From assembly GCF_001659605.2 (NCBI RefSeq), contig NC_035167.2, positions 2,542,001 to 2,606,000 on the forward strand: a stretch of 64,000 bases of DNA, read 5' to 3'. The notes under the pieces are model-generated. The model worked only from the letters and a program-made list of their open reading frames with translations. It did not search any database and had not been told where the DNA came from. A program made the translations under genes and the position numbers. The DNA comes from Manihot esculenta. Its lineage: Eukaryota; Streptophyta; Magnoliopsida; Malpighiales; Euphorbiaceae. Below, piece by piece: positions 1 through 11,000 of this stretch (position 1 is its first letter; each line of letters opens with the position of its first letter).

Positions 1-278
1 AATAGTTATAAAAATAATTTAATAAAAGTAATTATATTAGGAAAACAATACAAGGAAATTTAGTCAAATTATATAATAGTTATGTTGCTACAATTTATGT
101 AATTTAATTATTATTTAAATTATCTTATAAAAACTTTAAATGATAAATAAAAATAAATGGAAGAAGTATATTTAACAAGTAATGAATAAATTAAGTAATT
201 AATAATAGATACGATTCATATGAAATTAAACTAGAAAAAAAAAGAAAAGAAAAAAGAATGCACTTTTATAATTAAAAC

Positions 279-1388
279 CTGCTTGTAACTTGCAGACTGA
301 TGTTAGATTGACCGATGAAGAGATTCCATTAGTTTCCATTTTTGCTGGCAGTTCTACAGAAGCAGGTTTTGACGTAGAGCTTTCACCAGCAAGCAGCATA
401 ATGGCTTGTGCCTATAATCAAAATTATCAATAAATTAATTTTCAATTTCCTAATTATTTAATTAATAGGCAAATGCTAATTAAATTTAATTTTGTAATTT
501 ACCTTTGAAAATAATTGAGAAATGTTAGTAATAATAACTTTTTCAGTGACTATCTAATTAATAATAAATAATTAATTGAGTAAAAAAAATAATAAATATT
601 TTTTGTTAAATAAAATAAAGAATTAAAATAAGTAGAGGAGTTTAATAAAATTGTGACCTTGTGAGCAGGAACATTGTTATACACATTGATAGTTCCTGCG
701 TAGAATATTGTGAGTTGTGCCGCTGAAGACTTGCCATCAAATTCTGATTGCTTTTCTTCCTTCCTGCTTGTAAATTTTTTTATGAACACATAATTATAAA
801 ATATGAAAAATAAAAATGAAATTTACTTATCCAAGTAAGATTAATTTAATTTTTATTTTTAATAAAATTATTGATGTATTTTGCTTATATTAATTGCGTA
901 TATCCTCATAGTGTAATGAAAAATTTATATCTGTCAAATCTAACATCAATTGTGAAAAGGGATAATGTGCCTTTATATGAGTCGGAGCATTCCTATCTCT
1001 AAACTAGTTTGCTCCGTTTTTTAGAAAAATATTTTTTAAAACACGAACAATACCTAATTCCACGAAGCAACTTCTGTTCAAGGAGAGAAGCTTGGCGTGG
1101 CGTAAATCTAGCTGCATGCTTCAGCTTGATGGCTTCTGATTCTTCCATATTGGTTTTTCCAACGACATCGTTTTGAGTTTTGGAGTAAAGATATTTCCTA
1201 AACATGGAGAGTATTTGAGACGACCTGTCGTCTGTTAACTCATGATGATCAAAACACATTTTCTTCTGCTTCTTCTTCTTCTTCAAGGCCGCTACTTTGA
1301 AATCCAAACAAGAAGCCATCACCAATGGATCATTATCATTCTCATCTTCTAAACCAATCGGCTGTTCTTTCTTCACCAAGAAATCCAT
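279..1388 (-). CDS. JAZ (TIFY) jasmonate repressor, 5' part only
   Basis: Three exons read on the minus strand: 1054-1388, 658-763 and 279-411, joining in phase with GT-AG borders. The start is the ATG at 1386-1388; the open frame extends further upstream only through a TTG. Exon 1 (111 codons) is charged with a run of lysines and is not a typical JAZ N-terminus. Exon 2 carries the TIFY motif (TIFYAG, about residues 130-135) and exon 3 continues the ZIM domain with AQAIMLLAG. In known JAZ proteins the ZIM domain binds NINJA and other JAZ proteins, and a C-terminal Jas motif binds COI1 and MYC factors in the nucleus. No Jas motif is visible, because the gene continues past base 1 after a donor at 277-278. 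The family call is firm. The JAZ subgroup, and whether a Jas motif exists, cannot be decided here. Confidence 0.85.
932..1005 (+). mobile_element. TRIM LTR fragment inside JAZ intron 1
   Basis: This stretch aligns by eye with the first half of the TRIM LTR found intact at 27728-28044: the ATGTGCC...TTATATGAG core, preceded by a degenerate form of the LTR start. It is a decayed, truncated copy in the intron between exons 1 and 2 of the JAZ gene. No partner LTR or primer-binding site is visible nearby. Confidence 0.55.
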
Positions 1389-1570
1389 TCTTGTAGGGTT
1401 TCTGAAGAAACTTTCAATCAAAAACTATATATATATAGAATTGAAATTAAAAAGAAGAAAATTCAAGATTAGCAGACAGTGAGGGATTTGTGTGGATATA
1501 CCTGAAATTGCTAGTTGTTAGCAAGTGAATTTTCAGAAACAAATCTAAAATTAATGAGTTTTTCTGTGTG

Positions 1571-1580
1571 TATATATAAT
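1571..1580 (-). promoter_or_regulatory. Putative TATA box of the JAZ gene
   Basis: On the minus strand this reads ATTATATATA, about 185 bases upstream of the chosen ATG. That fits a core promoter with a 5' UTR of 100-150 bases. It is the best TATA-like string upstream, but the region is AT-rich, so the match is weak evidence. Confidence 0.35.
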
Positions 1581-1599
1581 AAATGGAGATTATTGAGAT

Positions 1600-2465
1600 C
1601 GATCGACAGAGTAAGGACTTGGGATTTTACGCCTGGTTGATGAGCAGGCTTTCGATGGATTCTATACATATATATATATATATATGAAATGTGGTGAGTT
1701 CTTTAATTTTCCATTCCTCTTGTTTGGCTGCTAGCTATTAATTTTAAAATATTTCTTTCCTTAATAGAAAAAAAGTAAATTACTTTCATTCACCTAATTA
1801 AATTATTTGTTAAAAAAATTCACTTTTTAAGAAGTAATCGATTTGAATTAGCATCAACTCAAAAGGAATCATGCATGGAGTCTTTGCATTGTAATTAGAT
1901 CAATTGATTGATTGATTGAAAAGGAAGAAAAGCAAGAGTCGTTTGTAATCGTAGCTAGTTTAATGAGAATAATCATGAATATTTTTGACAGAAACATCTT
2001 AAATTAAACAATGTTTTTTAATAAAAAATTATTTTAAAAAAAAAACTAATATTCTTACTGAATTATTATTTAGTTCAGAAACTTAATTCATTTTTTAATT
2101 TTTAAAAATATATTGAAATGCATATAAAATTTTAAAAAATTTATTAATTAATACATTTATTAATTTTAACTATTAAATATTTATCATAAATAATTGTTGC
2201 TAGCATTACTCTTGGCTTAAAGCACTAAACTTTATTATCACACTAAATACTTCTAGTTTTGCTTTATTAAACTTGAATTTCATTGATGGATTAGTAAATT
2301 ATGAGAGAAGTTGATTTTTTTAAAAAAAAATTATGTAATTAGACTCTCAAATTCCTCTAAAAAATTAGATTAATTAAATTATATAAAGTTATTATTATAA
2401 AAATTCATCATTTCTTTGGTGGATTATATTCAAATTTCCTTTTAATTATATATTTACAATTAGAG
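1600..2465. other. AT-rich spacer, no gene seen
   Basis: No convincing exon or RNA gene. It holds a short TA dinucleotide run at about 1667-1686 and otherwise AT-rich unique-looking sequence between the JAZ promoter and the first MITE-A copy. Confidence 0.6.
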
Positions 2466-2467
2466 GA

Positions 2468-2937
2468 GAATAGTATTCGATTCAAACTGAAATTCGATTT
2501 AAACTTAAAACATCGATTGAATTGAGTTAATTCAAAAATTCAGTTCAATTTTTTATTCATTTTGATTTAGTTTGATCGATTTTTTATTTTAAAAACTTCA
2601 GTTATTTCAATTCGGTTCGATTTTGATCAGAAAAAATTAAAAAAATTAAAACAAACCGATTAATGATAATAATATATTATTTTCAATAATATAAAGAGAT
2701 TAGATCATATCAAAATTAAAATATTTCAATTAAATTTTAAAATATTAAAAATAAACCGTAAAAAGTAAAAAATTTATTAAAAATTCAAATCAATTAAATT
2801 AATCTAAATCAGACCAGTTCGATTCAATTCGATTTTTGATTAAAATCAATTCGATTCGATTTTTATAAATATTAAAATTTTAATTTTTAATTTATTTAAT
2901 TCGATTTAATTTTAAACCAAACCGATCGAATGTTTTT
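2468..2937 (+). mobile_element. MITE-A copy 1
   Basis: Member of a dispersed element of about 450 bp seen eight times in this window. Its ends are inverted and rich in TTCGGTTCGA and ACCGAACCGA-like motifs, with a conserved centre (GTGATAATAATATATTATT-like). The element is noncoding. This copy starts near AGTATTCGATTC and ends near ACCGATCGAATG, so both ends survive but are diverged. Confidence 0.7.
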
Positions 2938-3361
2938 CCCTATTTACAACCTTGAGTCTTATGTAGAGTAAGAGTTAAGGTATTCAGTGGCAAATTAGAG
3001 ATGAATTTGATATTAATGTGTGAAAGACAATTAACCTTAGGGAAGCATTATCTTAGTTGCAGACCTTAAACATGCTGAAGGCTTTGAACGTAAAACATTA
3101 TCCTTTTAAGGACCAAAATAAAAATAAAAAAGGATGTTTTAAATATTAATTATTCTTTAACGTAAATTTCAATTTATTTTATTTGGATTTTCCACTAAAT
3201 TTTCCCACCAAATAAATTTGATTGATTTAATTGTTTAAAGTTTATAAAAAAAGAAAATTTCTCATGGGATTTGTTAACTTTTCACTGACTACAACATCTA
3301 ATAAAACATAGATTAAGACAAGTTGTTCAAAATTGCAAGACTCCAATTAAGGCGAGTAGTA

Positions 3362-3562
3362 TCGATTCATATGTAAAAAATTAATCGAATTAAATTAATT
3401 TAAAAATTCAGTTTGATTCGATTTTATTCTTAAAATTTTTTGTTATTTCAATTCAATTCAATTTTAGCAAGAAAAAATCAATAAAATCGAATCGAACTGA
3501 TTAATAAAAATAATATATTATTTTTAATAATATAAAAAAATTGACCGATTAATAACAATAAT
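3362..3562 (+). mobile_element. MITE-A copy 2, truncated
   Basis: Only the left half of MITE-A is present: left end, the GATTCGATTTTATTCT-like arm, and the central AATAATATATTATT block. Homology is lost at about 3560, so the right arm is deleted or replaced. Confidence 0.6.
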
Positions 3563-4535
3563 AAATTTATTCTCAATATGAATTAATAAAATACAAATTT
3601 TTTATAAAAAAAATATATATAGCTAATTATAAGAAGAGGAAATTACCGTATAGCTCTTATCATATTACATTTATACCTTATCACAATCAAATAAAAAAAT
3701 ATTATTATTGTTAAAAATTCCACACAATAAAAAAAAAATAAATAAATAAGCTCAAGTTGACGGCAAGAAGAAAAAACCAAGAAGAAAGATATATGTATAA
3801 TAATTTTTTATTGTCTTTTGGAATTATGGTGGTTGTCTTTTGGATTTGTGTTCGATTTTTTATTTTTTTAATTTGAAAAATATTTTGTTTATGATGTTTG
3901 AAAAAGAATATAAATTTCAATTTCAATTAAATTAAAAATAAATATGAAAACTTAAAAAAGTAAGATTCTAAAATATAAAATATGTCATTTGAATTCATAA
4001 AAAATATTTATTTTATTTCAAATATAAAAATTGTTTGTATTAGCTAAATATTTATTTTAATATTATTGTTTAACCAGTTATAAAAGAACTATTATTTTTA
4101 AAATATTTATCAACTATCTTTTTTTTAATTTTAGTTTAAATTTAATATTTTTAATTATTAAAACTTTATAATAAAAAATAAATTATATTTTTTTTAGTTC
4201 AAAATAAATTATACCTAAGACCAATGAAATATAGCATTTTATATATTGGTTAGTGCCATATATTATTAAAAGGTTATTTTATTAATTTTTGACGTTTTCA
4301 CAATTAAATTATTTTATTAATTTTTAATAACAAATTATTTAATTGCTCAAGGACTCATCAACCATTAAATAAATTTTACCTAATTAATGTGTTGTTAACT
4401 ATTAAATACGAATGATCAGCCATTTTCAGATCTCAACTATAAATTACTTTTATAGTTTAAAAACACAATTGAAAAATATAAATTATAAAATATTATAAAA
4501 TAATTAAATAAAAATAAACTAATTAATTTAAATAT
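3563..4535. other. AT-rich spacer, no gene seen
   Basis: Very AT-rich, with short open frames on both strands that have no recognisable domain and strongly biased composition. I see no gene or structured element. Confidence 0.55.
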
Positions 4536-4572
4536 TACCGATATAACACAATAATCGCTAATTAATTACCGA

Positions 4573-5009
4573 TATAACACAATAATCGCTCAGAGTAGGC
4601 TATATACTGACACTAAAAAATAAGACCACATGACAAGAGTCTAATTAAGTGATATCAAGTCCCATCGAAGGAAAATGAGACTCGAACGCTTCAAGTCTCA
4701 ACTATTCATTAAGACTCGCATTCTCAATTAGAGAGTGAGACTCCACGGGTAATCTAACAGATCCCATTACACCTATATTTACGAGATTTCATATTCACTA
4801 ACTGGTACTAATTGGATTTCCAGAAGATATGATGACTAACTCCATCTTCTAACAGTATAAAAGCAGATGAATACAGAGATTAATGTACACAATTTTTATA
4901 CAACTACTGTTAAATTCAAAACATTACATTAAATTCGCCTTTATCTTTCAATTTAATGACTTGAGTGTCGAAATGCCAATCGTAGCACAGTTCCATTTCA
5001 ACCACATTA
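4573..5009 (+). repeat. Left LTR of the Ty3 composite
   Basis: About 437 bases. A TATAAAAGCAGATGAATACA core promoter lies near 4856-4875. The LTR start has been changed from TGT to TAT relative to the right copy. The 25-bp start region is tandemly duplicated just upstream (about 4536-4592). It is shorter than the right LTR, so it carries internal deletions. Confidence 0.65.
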
Positions 5010-5125
5010 TTTGGTTTCGTTGTCGAAAATCCATTAAATTCTCTCTATTCATTTGAATTAAATGCGATCACTTATTCTCTTTTTCTTAAAAAAAAAAAAA
5101 TATTTTTTTTTCTTCTTTTCTCGAA

Positions 5126-6441
5126 ATGACTGGCAATTCATGAGCTGCTGCTACCAACAAGAGTGCTATCATTTCTTCCACTCTTAGCAGTGGACAAAAT
5201 ACACCTTCTATAGCCAACGAGGTAGATCTCAACAATCTGAATAACGAGCAAATGCTCCAATATATTAAAAGGCTGCAGGCCACTCTAAAGCAGTATAAGA
5301 CTTGGGAGGAGGCCTCATTTAAGGCTCCCAAAGTAAAGGAGGGACTCGAGCAAAGGCGATCTAATCACAATCCCAAGAGAAGGCCAAACTAAAGAATGAA
5401 GAGTCATTGGACGAGGCTCCGAAGACCATCGACTAGAAGCTGGTTCGGACTGTGCAAAGGTACCAAAAGGAGCAGGAGGACTATGGCCTAGACGATGCCT
5501 TGCCCCTATCAGAAGAGATCTTAGAAAGGAACATGTAACACCAAGTTCATAGATTCCCTAATCAAGAATCCACGTGCTATGTACAAACAGCTAATGGATA
5601 AAGCCCAAAAGTATATCAGGCTGGATGACGAAGTCCAAGCGTTAAAAGAGGATAAAAGGACGAGTCAAAAGTAAAACCAAAAGTCAGAGAGGCGAGGATA
5701 TAAAGGAGACAACAAAAGTTACCTAATTTCCCGAAGAAAGAATGATCAAAATAAGTATAAGAATTATACTCGACTGAATGACTCACAAACACGTATTTTA
5801 ATGTGGATCAAGAAGAACGACAAAGAGGTGAGGTGGGCCTCCCAAACTCAACCCTGAGAAAGCTGAAAGGTGAGACAAGACCAAGTATTGCCACTTTCAC
5901 GAAGACCACGAACACACAACAAAGGAGTGCCGACAATTGAAAGACAAGATCGAGAGGTTAATAAGGGATGACATACTTCGAAAGTTCGCCAAAAAATTAG
6001 AGAAGAGAGAAGGCCTGAATGATGTAACAACTCCTAAAACCTCCCCTGACAGTGAACTTGTAGGGGTTATACATGTAATTGCAGGTGGACCTAGCGATGG
6101 CAAGGGAAAAAAATAGTTGCATTGCAAAGGACGTCCTGTCAGTGGAGCAGGAACCATGGACCAAGTAGGAAGTAAAGTTCGGACTTGCGGACAAAGCAAT
6201 AGGCTTCTTTCAAAACGACCCGCTGGTTATCATCCTCTGTTTGAACAGATATGAGATGAGGCAAGTCTTGGTGGATACAGGTAGTTCTGTTAATCTCCTC
6301 ACCTTAGATGTTTTTAATAAACTAGGCTTAGATAAAAATAATCTTGTAAAAGTATCTTATCCGTTAGTGGGATTAGGAGACAAAACCGTGGCAATACAAT
6401 TTTACAATGGGGAGGTTTTACAAGAGATCTTAACATCCTGA
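5126..6441 (+). pseudogene. Ty3 gag-protease remnant (left half)
   Basis: The frame opens at the ATG at 5126, but codon 5 is TGA where the right copy has CGA, a change typical of decay at methylated CpG. It then matches the right copy through a NLNNEQ...YIKRLQATL segment. Near 5885-5935 there is a gag zinc-knuckle signature (CHFH..H..TKEC), and 6241-6441 encodes a retropepsin-like piece with LVDTGSS at about residue 11. Multiple stops and frame shifts separate these parts. No RT domain follows. It is a dead copy. Confidence 0.8.
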
Positions 6442-6965
6442 AGCTGCATGGTTGTCCTAAAAATTGCTAGGTAACTTCTGAGATCTGTTGTTCCATCATA
6501 TTTGTCCAGACTTGGCAGCTTAAACTTGGTTGGACAAGTTTCTGCTAAGATCTCTTCTAATAGGGGTGAGACATCGTTCAGACTATAGTTCTCCTCCTGC
6601 TCCTTCTAGTACCTTTGCATGGCCCGAACCAGCTTCCAGTCGGCGTTCTTCGCTACCTCGTCCAACGACTTCTCATCCTCCAGTTTAGCCTTCTCTTTGG
6701 ACTGCGCTTGGATTGCATGCCCGAGTTTTTTGGTATCAATGGAGGCGTCCTCCCTTACCATGGGAGCCATAAATGAGGTCTCCTCCTGAGCCTTATACTG
6801 CTCGAGAGTGGCTTGCAGTCTTTTAATGTATTTGAGTATTTGTTCGTTATTCAGATTGTTGAGATCTGCCTCGTTGATTATAGAGGGTGTGTTTTGTCCA
6901 CTGCTGGGAGCGGAAGAAATGATAACACCCTTGTTAGCAGCAGCAGCTCGTGAATTGTCAGCCAT
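6441..6965 (-). pseudogene. Ty3 gag N-terminal remnant (right half, inverted)
   Basis: The minus strand starts at the ATG at 6963-6965 and stays open for 119 codons (MADNSRAAAANKG..., then NLNNEQILKYIKRLQ), then meets a stop at 6606. The gag sense continues beyond it as LDKYDGTTDLRSYLAIFR, a segment typical of the start of the Ty3 capsid domain. It ends abruptly at about 6441, where it abuts the left half. Upstream is a triplicated 18-19-bp AT-rich unit at about 6980-7035. Confidence 0.75.
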
Positions 6966-7107
6966 TTCGAATATGGAAGAAAGAAATATTTTTTTAAAAG
7001 AAATATTTTTTTAAAAGAAATATTTTTTTAAAAGAAAGGGAATAAGAGACCGGTTTTAATTCAAATGAACAGAGATAATTCAATGAATTCCCGACAATAA
7101 AATCAAA

Positions 7108-7682
7108 TGATGTGGCTGAAATGGAGCTGTGTAGCGATTGGTTAATTTACAAGAAAAGAAACATGAGCTAGTTAGCGCCTACAACAGCCATTCCGATGCT
7201 CAAGTCAATAAATTGAAAATAAAAGTGAGTGTAATGTAATGTTTTGAACTTAACAGTAGTTGCGTAAGAATTGCGTATCTTGATCTCTGTATTCATCTGT
7301 TTTTATATTATTAGAAAATGGAGTTGGTTATCATATCTCCTGAAAATCTGACTAGTACCGGCTAGTGGATATGAGATCTCGTGAAATGGGAATCTGGAGA
7401 TCTGTTGGATTGCGTTCTGTAACGATAACTTCTCGTGGAGTCTCACCGTGTTGAGAGGATCAGTGAAATGGGGATCTGTTAAATTGCGTTCTATAACGAT
7501 AACTTCTCGTAGAGTCTCGCCCTATAGTTGAGAGAATGATTCTAGATGAAGAGCTGAGATCTGAAGCATCCAAATCTTCTTTTCCCTCGATAGGACACAG
7601 TATCACTTTATCAAACTCTTACCCCATGACCTTATTTTCAAGTACCAACACAATGCCTACTTTGAGTGATTATTGTGTTACA
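7108..7682 (-). repeat. Right LTR of the Ty3 composite (inverted)
   Basis: About 575 bases on the minus strand, beginning TGTAACACAATAATC at 7682 and ending CCACATCA at 7108. The TATA-like U3/R region mirrors that of the left LTR (about 7290-7315). A PBS-like TTTGATTTTATTGTCGGG follows immediately on the minus strand. Confidence 0.65.
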
Positions 7683-7689
7683 TTACTTT

Positions 7690-8016
7690 CAAACCAATAA
7701 AAAGTTAAAGAAATTGAATTAAATATCCAAATCAATCCAATATTATAATTTAAACCAATTTTGCTGGTTCAAAATTCGGATTGGGTTCGGTTGGTCAGAT
7801 TTAATGTATTGGCTCAACCCATGAACACCCTAGGTCTCATGATCAAGCTGAGAGTTCAACAGGTCAAGTGAGGTTCAGAACCCAGTTCAATATCCATTAG
7901 CCGAAGACCAAGAAGCAGAAGAGAAGTAAATAATTCAAGCAAATAATTCTAATGCATTTCAGTGAAGAAAGAGAGCAAACCAAACATGTAACCAACATTA
8001 TACCAGCACTCAATCT
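7690..8016. other. Spacer and 3' flank of the BASS1-like gene
   Basis: Holds probable 3' UTR of the minus-strand transporter. A short GGTT/AACC-rich patch (about 7735-7830) ending ATGAACACCCTA looks like the end of another small transposon, but no matching left end was found. No gene seen. Confidence 0.4.
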
Positions 8017-11000
8017 TCACTTCTGATCAAGCTTAGCCCTGTTGTCAGAATCGGAGGGATCAATATGTCTCCAAATGAATCCCAAACTGCTACCCATTAT
8101 ATTCATAACCACAGCAGACATTGCAGAGGGCAATGCAACCATTGGAGAAATGAAATGGGATGTTGCTAAAACCACACCCAAGGAAGAGTTTTGCATGCCA
8201 ACCTGTGAGGAAGCATTGCACAACAAAAAAATGAAGCTTCTCTGTTAACTGCGGTATGGCCTATCCCTTGATAGATAAAATTGTTAAAATTTTAAACAAT
8301 TCTGTAAAATTTAGTAGCACAGTTGAAAATTAAATTTATTTCATGAATCATGACTGAATTTTCAAACTTCAAGTCCATCAAGATCAGGCAAATATCTTCC
8401 AACTCATACCTCTATTGATATTGATCGGCGTTCTGGTTCACTAAATCCACATATAGCTGCTGATAGATAACTGCAGATACAAACGGTTCACATCTTGATT
8501 ACTGAGATAAATCAGAAATAAAGGGTGACGAGTCGAGCAGAAAGTTTTTGCCTATCAACTCAATATGCAGTACATATGGTAGTAATTTGACTACAAAAAA
8601 TATTTAGGAGGAACGTTTAAACATAGTTCAGAATCCGCATATTAAAAGAAAAATGAACGTCTAAAACAATTCCAAAAAGAAAACTAATACCACTCTACCA
8701 AGATTCGAGTCTTCTAGCCCATCTAATTGAAGAAAATTTGCATTTAGAGATGGAAACCCTTCCATCTTCAACAAACTAAAATGTCATCTTCTCTTAATTT
8801 TTCTCGAACTTGAACCAATAAGAATGTAAGACACGCACACACTCTCTCTCTCTCTATATATATACATATATATATCAATCTAATGGATGAACAAATTTAT
8901 GAATCCTAACTGCTTTAGTTCCCTGACAATTGTTTTCTATCACTTAACTATTATGCTCAATTTTGTTTCAAGGAAAAAATATATATATACATATATAGGA
9001 TCAACATGTTGGATTCAAGATACTGGCGAAGCTAGAAGTTAACATTGGGTGGGGGTGGTGGGGCAACATGAGTCCACATAAAAGCAACTATAATGGTTTG
9101 GGGGGGGGGGGGGGGTATCCCCTGTTAGAAACAATGGGTGAGATTTCTAGAGTAATCCAAAGTGCAAGGACTTAGAAAGATGTTTGTTTAACTAATTGGT
9201 TGAAAGACAAGAATTTTCATGTTGAAGAGCGAGTGCCAAAGGGCAAAGGGGAGAGAGCGAGAAAGAAAGAGAATAAAACCCAAATGAAAATCAATATGCA
9301 TGGATGTTTCAGATAAAGCAATTGAATTTGAGACAACATTTTCTTTTATCGGGGGTTTTGCTTGAGAAATTCCATTCTCTGGTTTACGACTTCATGTGAT
9401 TAGTCATTTGATAACCTGTTATGTTCAGAAAACATTTAAAAAAAAAAATCAATATGCTTGTTTATATTTCAGATTAATGAGATAAGGCAAAATTATTCAA
9501 ATATCATATGTTGGAGACTAAAAATTCTTTCTTTTAGGGTTTCTGTAGAGAAAACTCTACTTTCTGGTTTACATGGTGTAAAAGGGAGTAATTTGGCTTT
9601 GTGTAATTTATATATACGTGTAAGAGTCATGGAAATCGTTATTAGACAAAATATTTATGGATATGTGGCTTTGTGCATCTGTCTCGCATAACTACTCAAC
9701 AAATCATGATGATTAAGAAGACGGAAAAAAAAAAAAAATCATATATCCGTATTTAAAATAAGATGTGAATATCAGTTCAAAGCAGAAAGCAAACCTCAAA
9801 GAATTGAAACCAATACAATGACAATTAAGAGATATGTGGTTTTGTGCATATCCCTCTTGCATAGCTGCTACTCAAGATATCATGACGATTAAGAAACAAA
9901 ATGATTTCATGTATTCATCTATTAATATATAAAAGAAGATGTGAATATTGTCTCAAAGCAGAAAGCAAACCTCGAAGAATTGAAACCATTACAATGATAA
10001 TTAAGAGAAGCTCTTACCCCACGAAGAAACCAGCAAAATGTAGCAGCAAAACGGAAAGTAATACAACTCCCAGATCTCCGGACAATATTGATTGAATGAA
10101 AGGAACTGGAGAGGAACCAGGAGGCGATGAAGCACCAACAATTGAGGATTTAAGACGAACAACATTTTCTGAGAAGATGCTGGGATAAAACCCCAGAGCC
10201 AGGAAAAAAATTAATAAATAATGCAAGGAAGAGGTAAAGGATCCAGATGCACTAATTAAACCATAATAAATTAGAACAACAAAACCTGCATGCAAGCAGT
10301 GATGCTGCCAAAACGGAAAACAGTGGTGCATAAGGCGTCACTTCTTTCACTGCTGCAGGAAACATGGTCTGCAAATAAGAACCCAACAGAATCGGAGCAA
10401 CAACCACCTGAACAAGATGTAACATTGACTAGGAAATCAGTAAATATAGGATGTTAAGCAACTAGTAGAAGCACAAATGTTAAGCTACCTGCAGGGTGCT
10501 GATAGAAAGTTTAAGAGCATCTACAGGAACATAAGTCCCTGCAAGAATCTTCATCAACAGGGGAGTGAGAAGTACTGCGCCAAGAGTAGTGCATACTGTC
10601 ATTACAATAGACAACGGAACATCCCCTCGAGCAATTAAGGTCACCTGCAACACTACTTTAGCAAAATAGAAATGAACCAATTTCTTATGCATATGAATAC
10701 AATGCATGAGCTGTCTAATCTCAGCCTTCTAAATATCTACACCTAAAAGGAGAACATCCTCAATTGTTTTGGGACACACATCTATTACTTTGTCCAGCTT
10801 ATAAAAAAACCAGTTTTCTTAAGATCTTTTTTTTTTTTTTTTCGAAAAATTACAGTAAGTTAAGGACAATTATTAATGGACATAGAAACGACAGTAATAT
10901 CTTGATATGGAGTATCAGAATGACAACTACAGAATTTGGTGTGGAACAAAGATATATATGCTGCTGTTCTGGATTACTAACATTAAACTTACAAAATTAA

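Larger units (their letters stand above)
4536..7682. mobile_element. Head-to-head Ty3-type LTR element fragments
   Basis: Two related LTR-retrotransposon halves face each other. The left half (plus strand) has an LTR at about 4573-5009 and then gag and protease remains to about 6440. The right half (minus strand) has an LTR at about 7682-7108 and then the gag start, reading leftward to about 6441. The two LTRs share their start (AACACAATAATC), the U3 TATA region and the end (CCACAT(T/C)A). Both are followed by a PBS-like stretch containing TTGTCG. No reverse transcriptase or integrase remains. The structure could be two nested insertions or one element rearranged by inversion and deletion. 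Confidence 0.75.
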
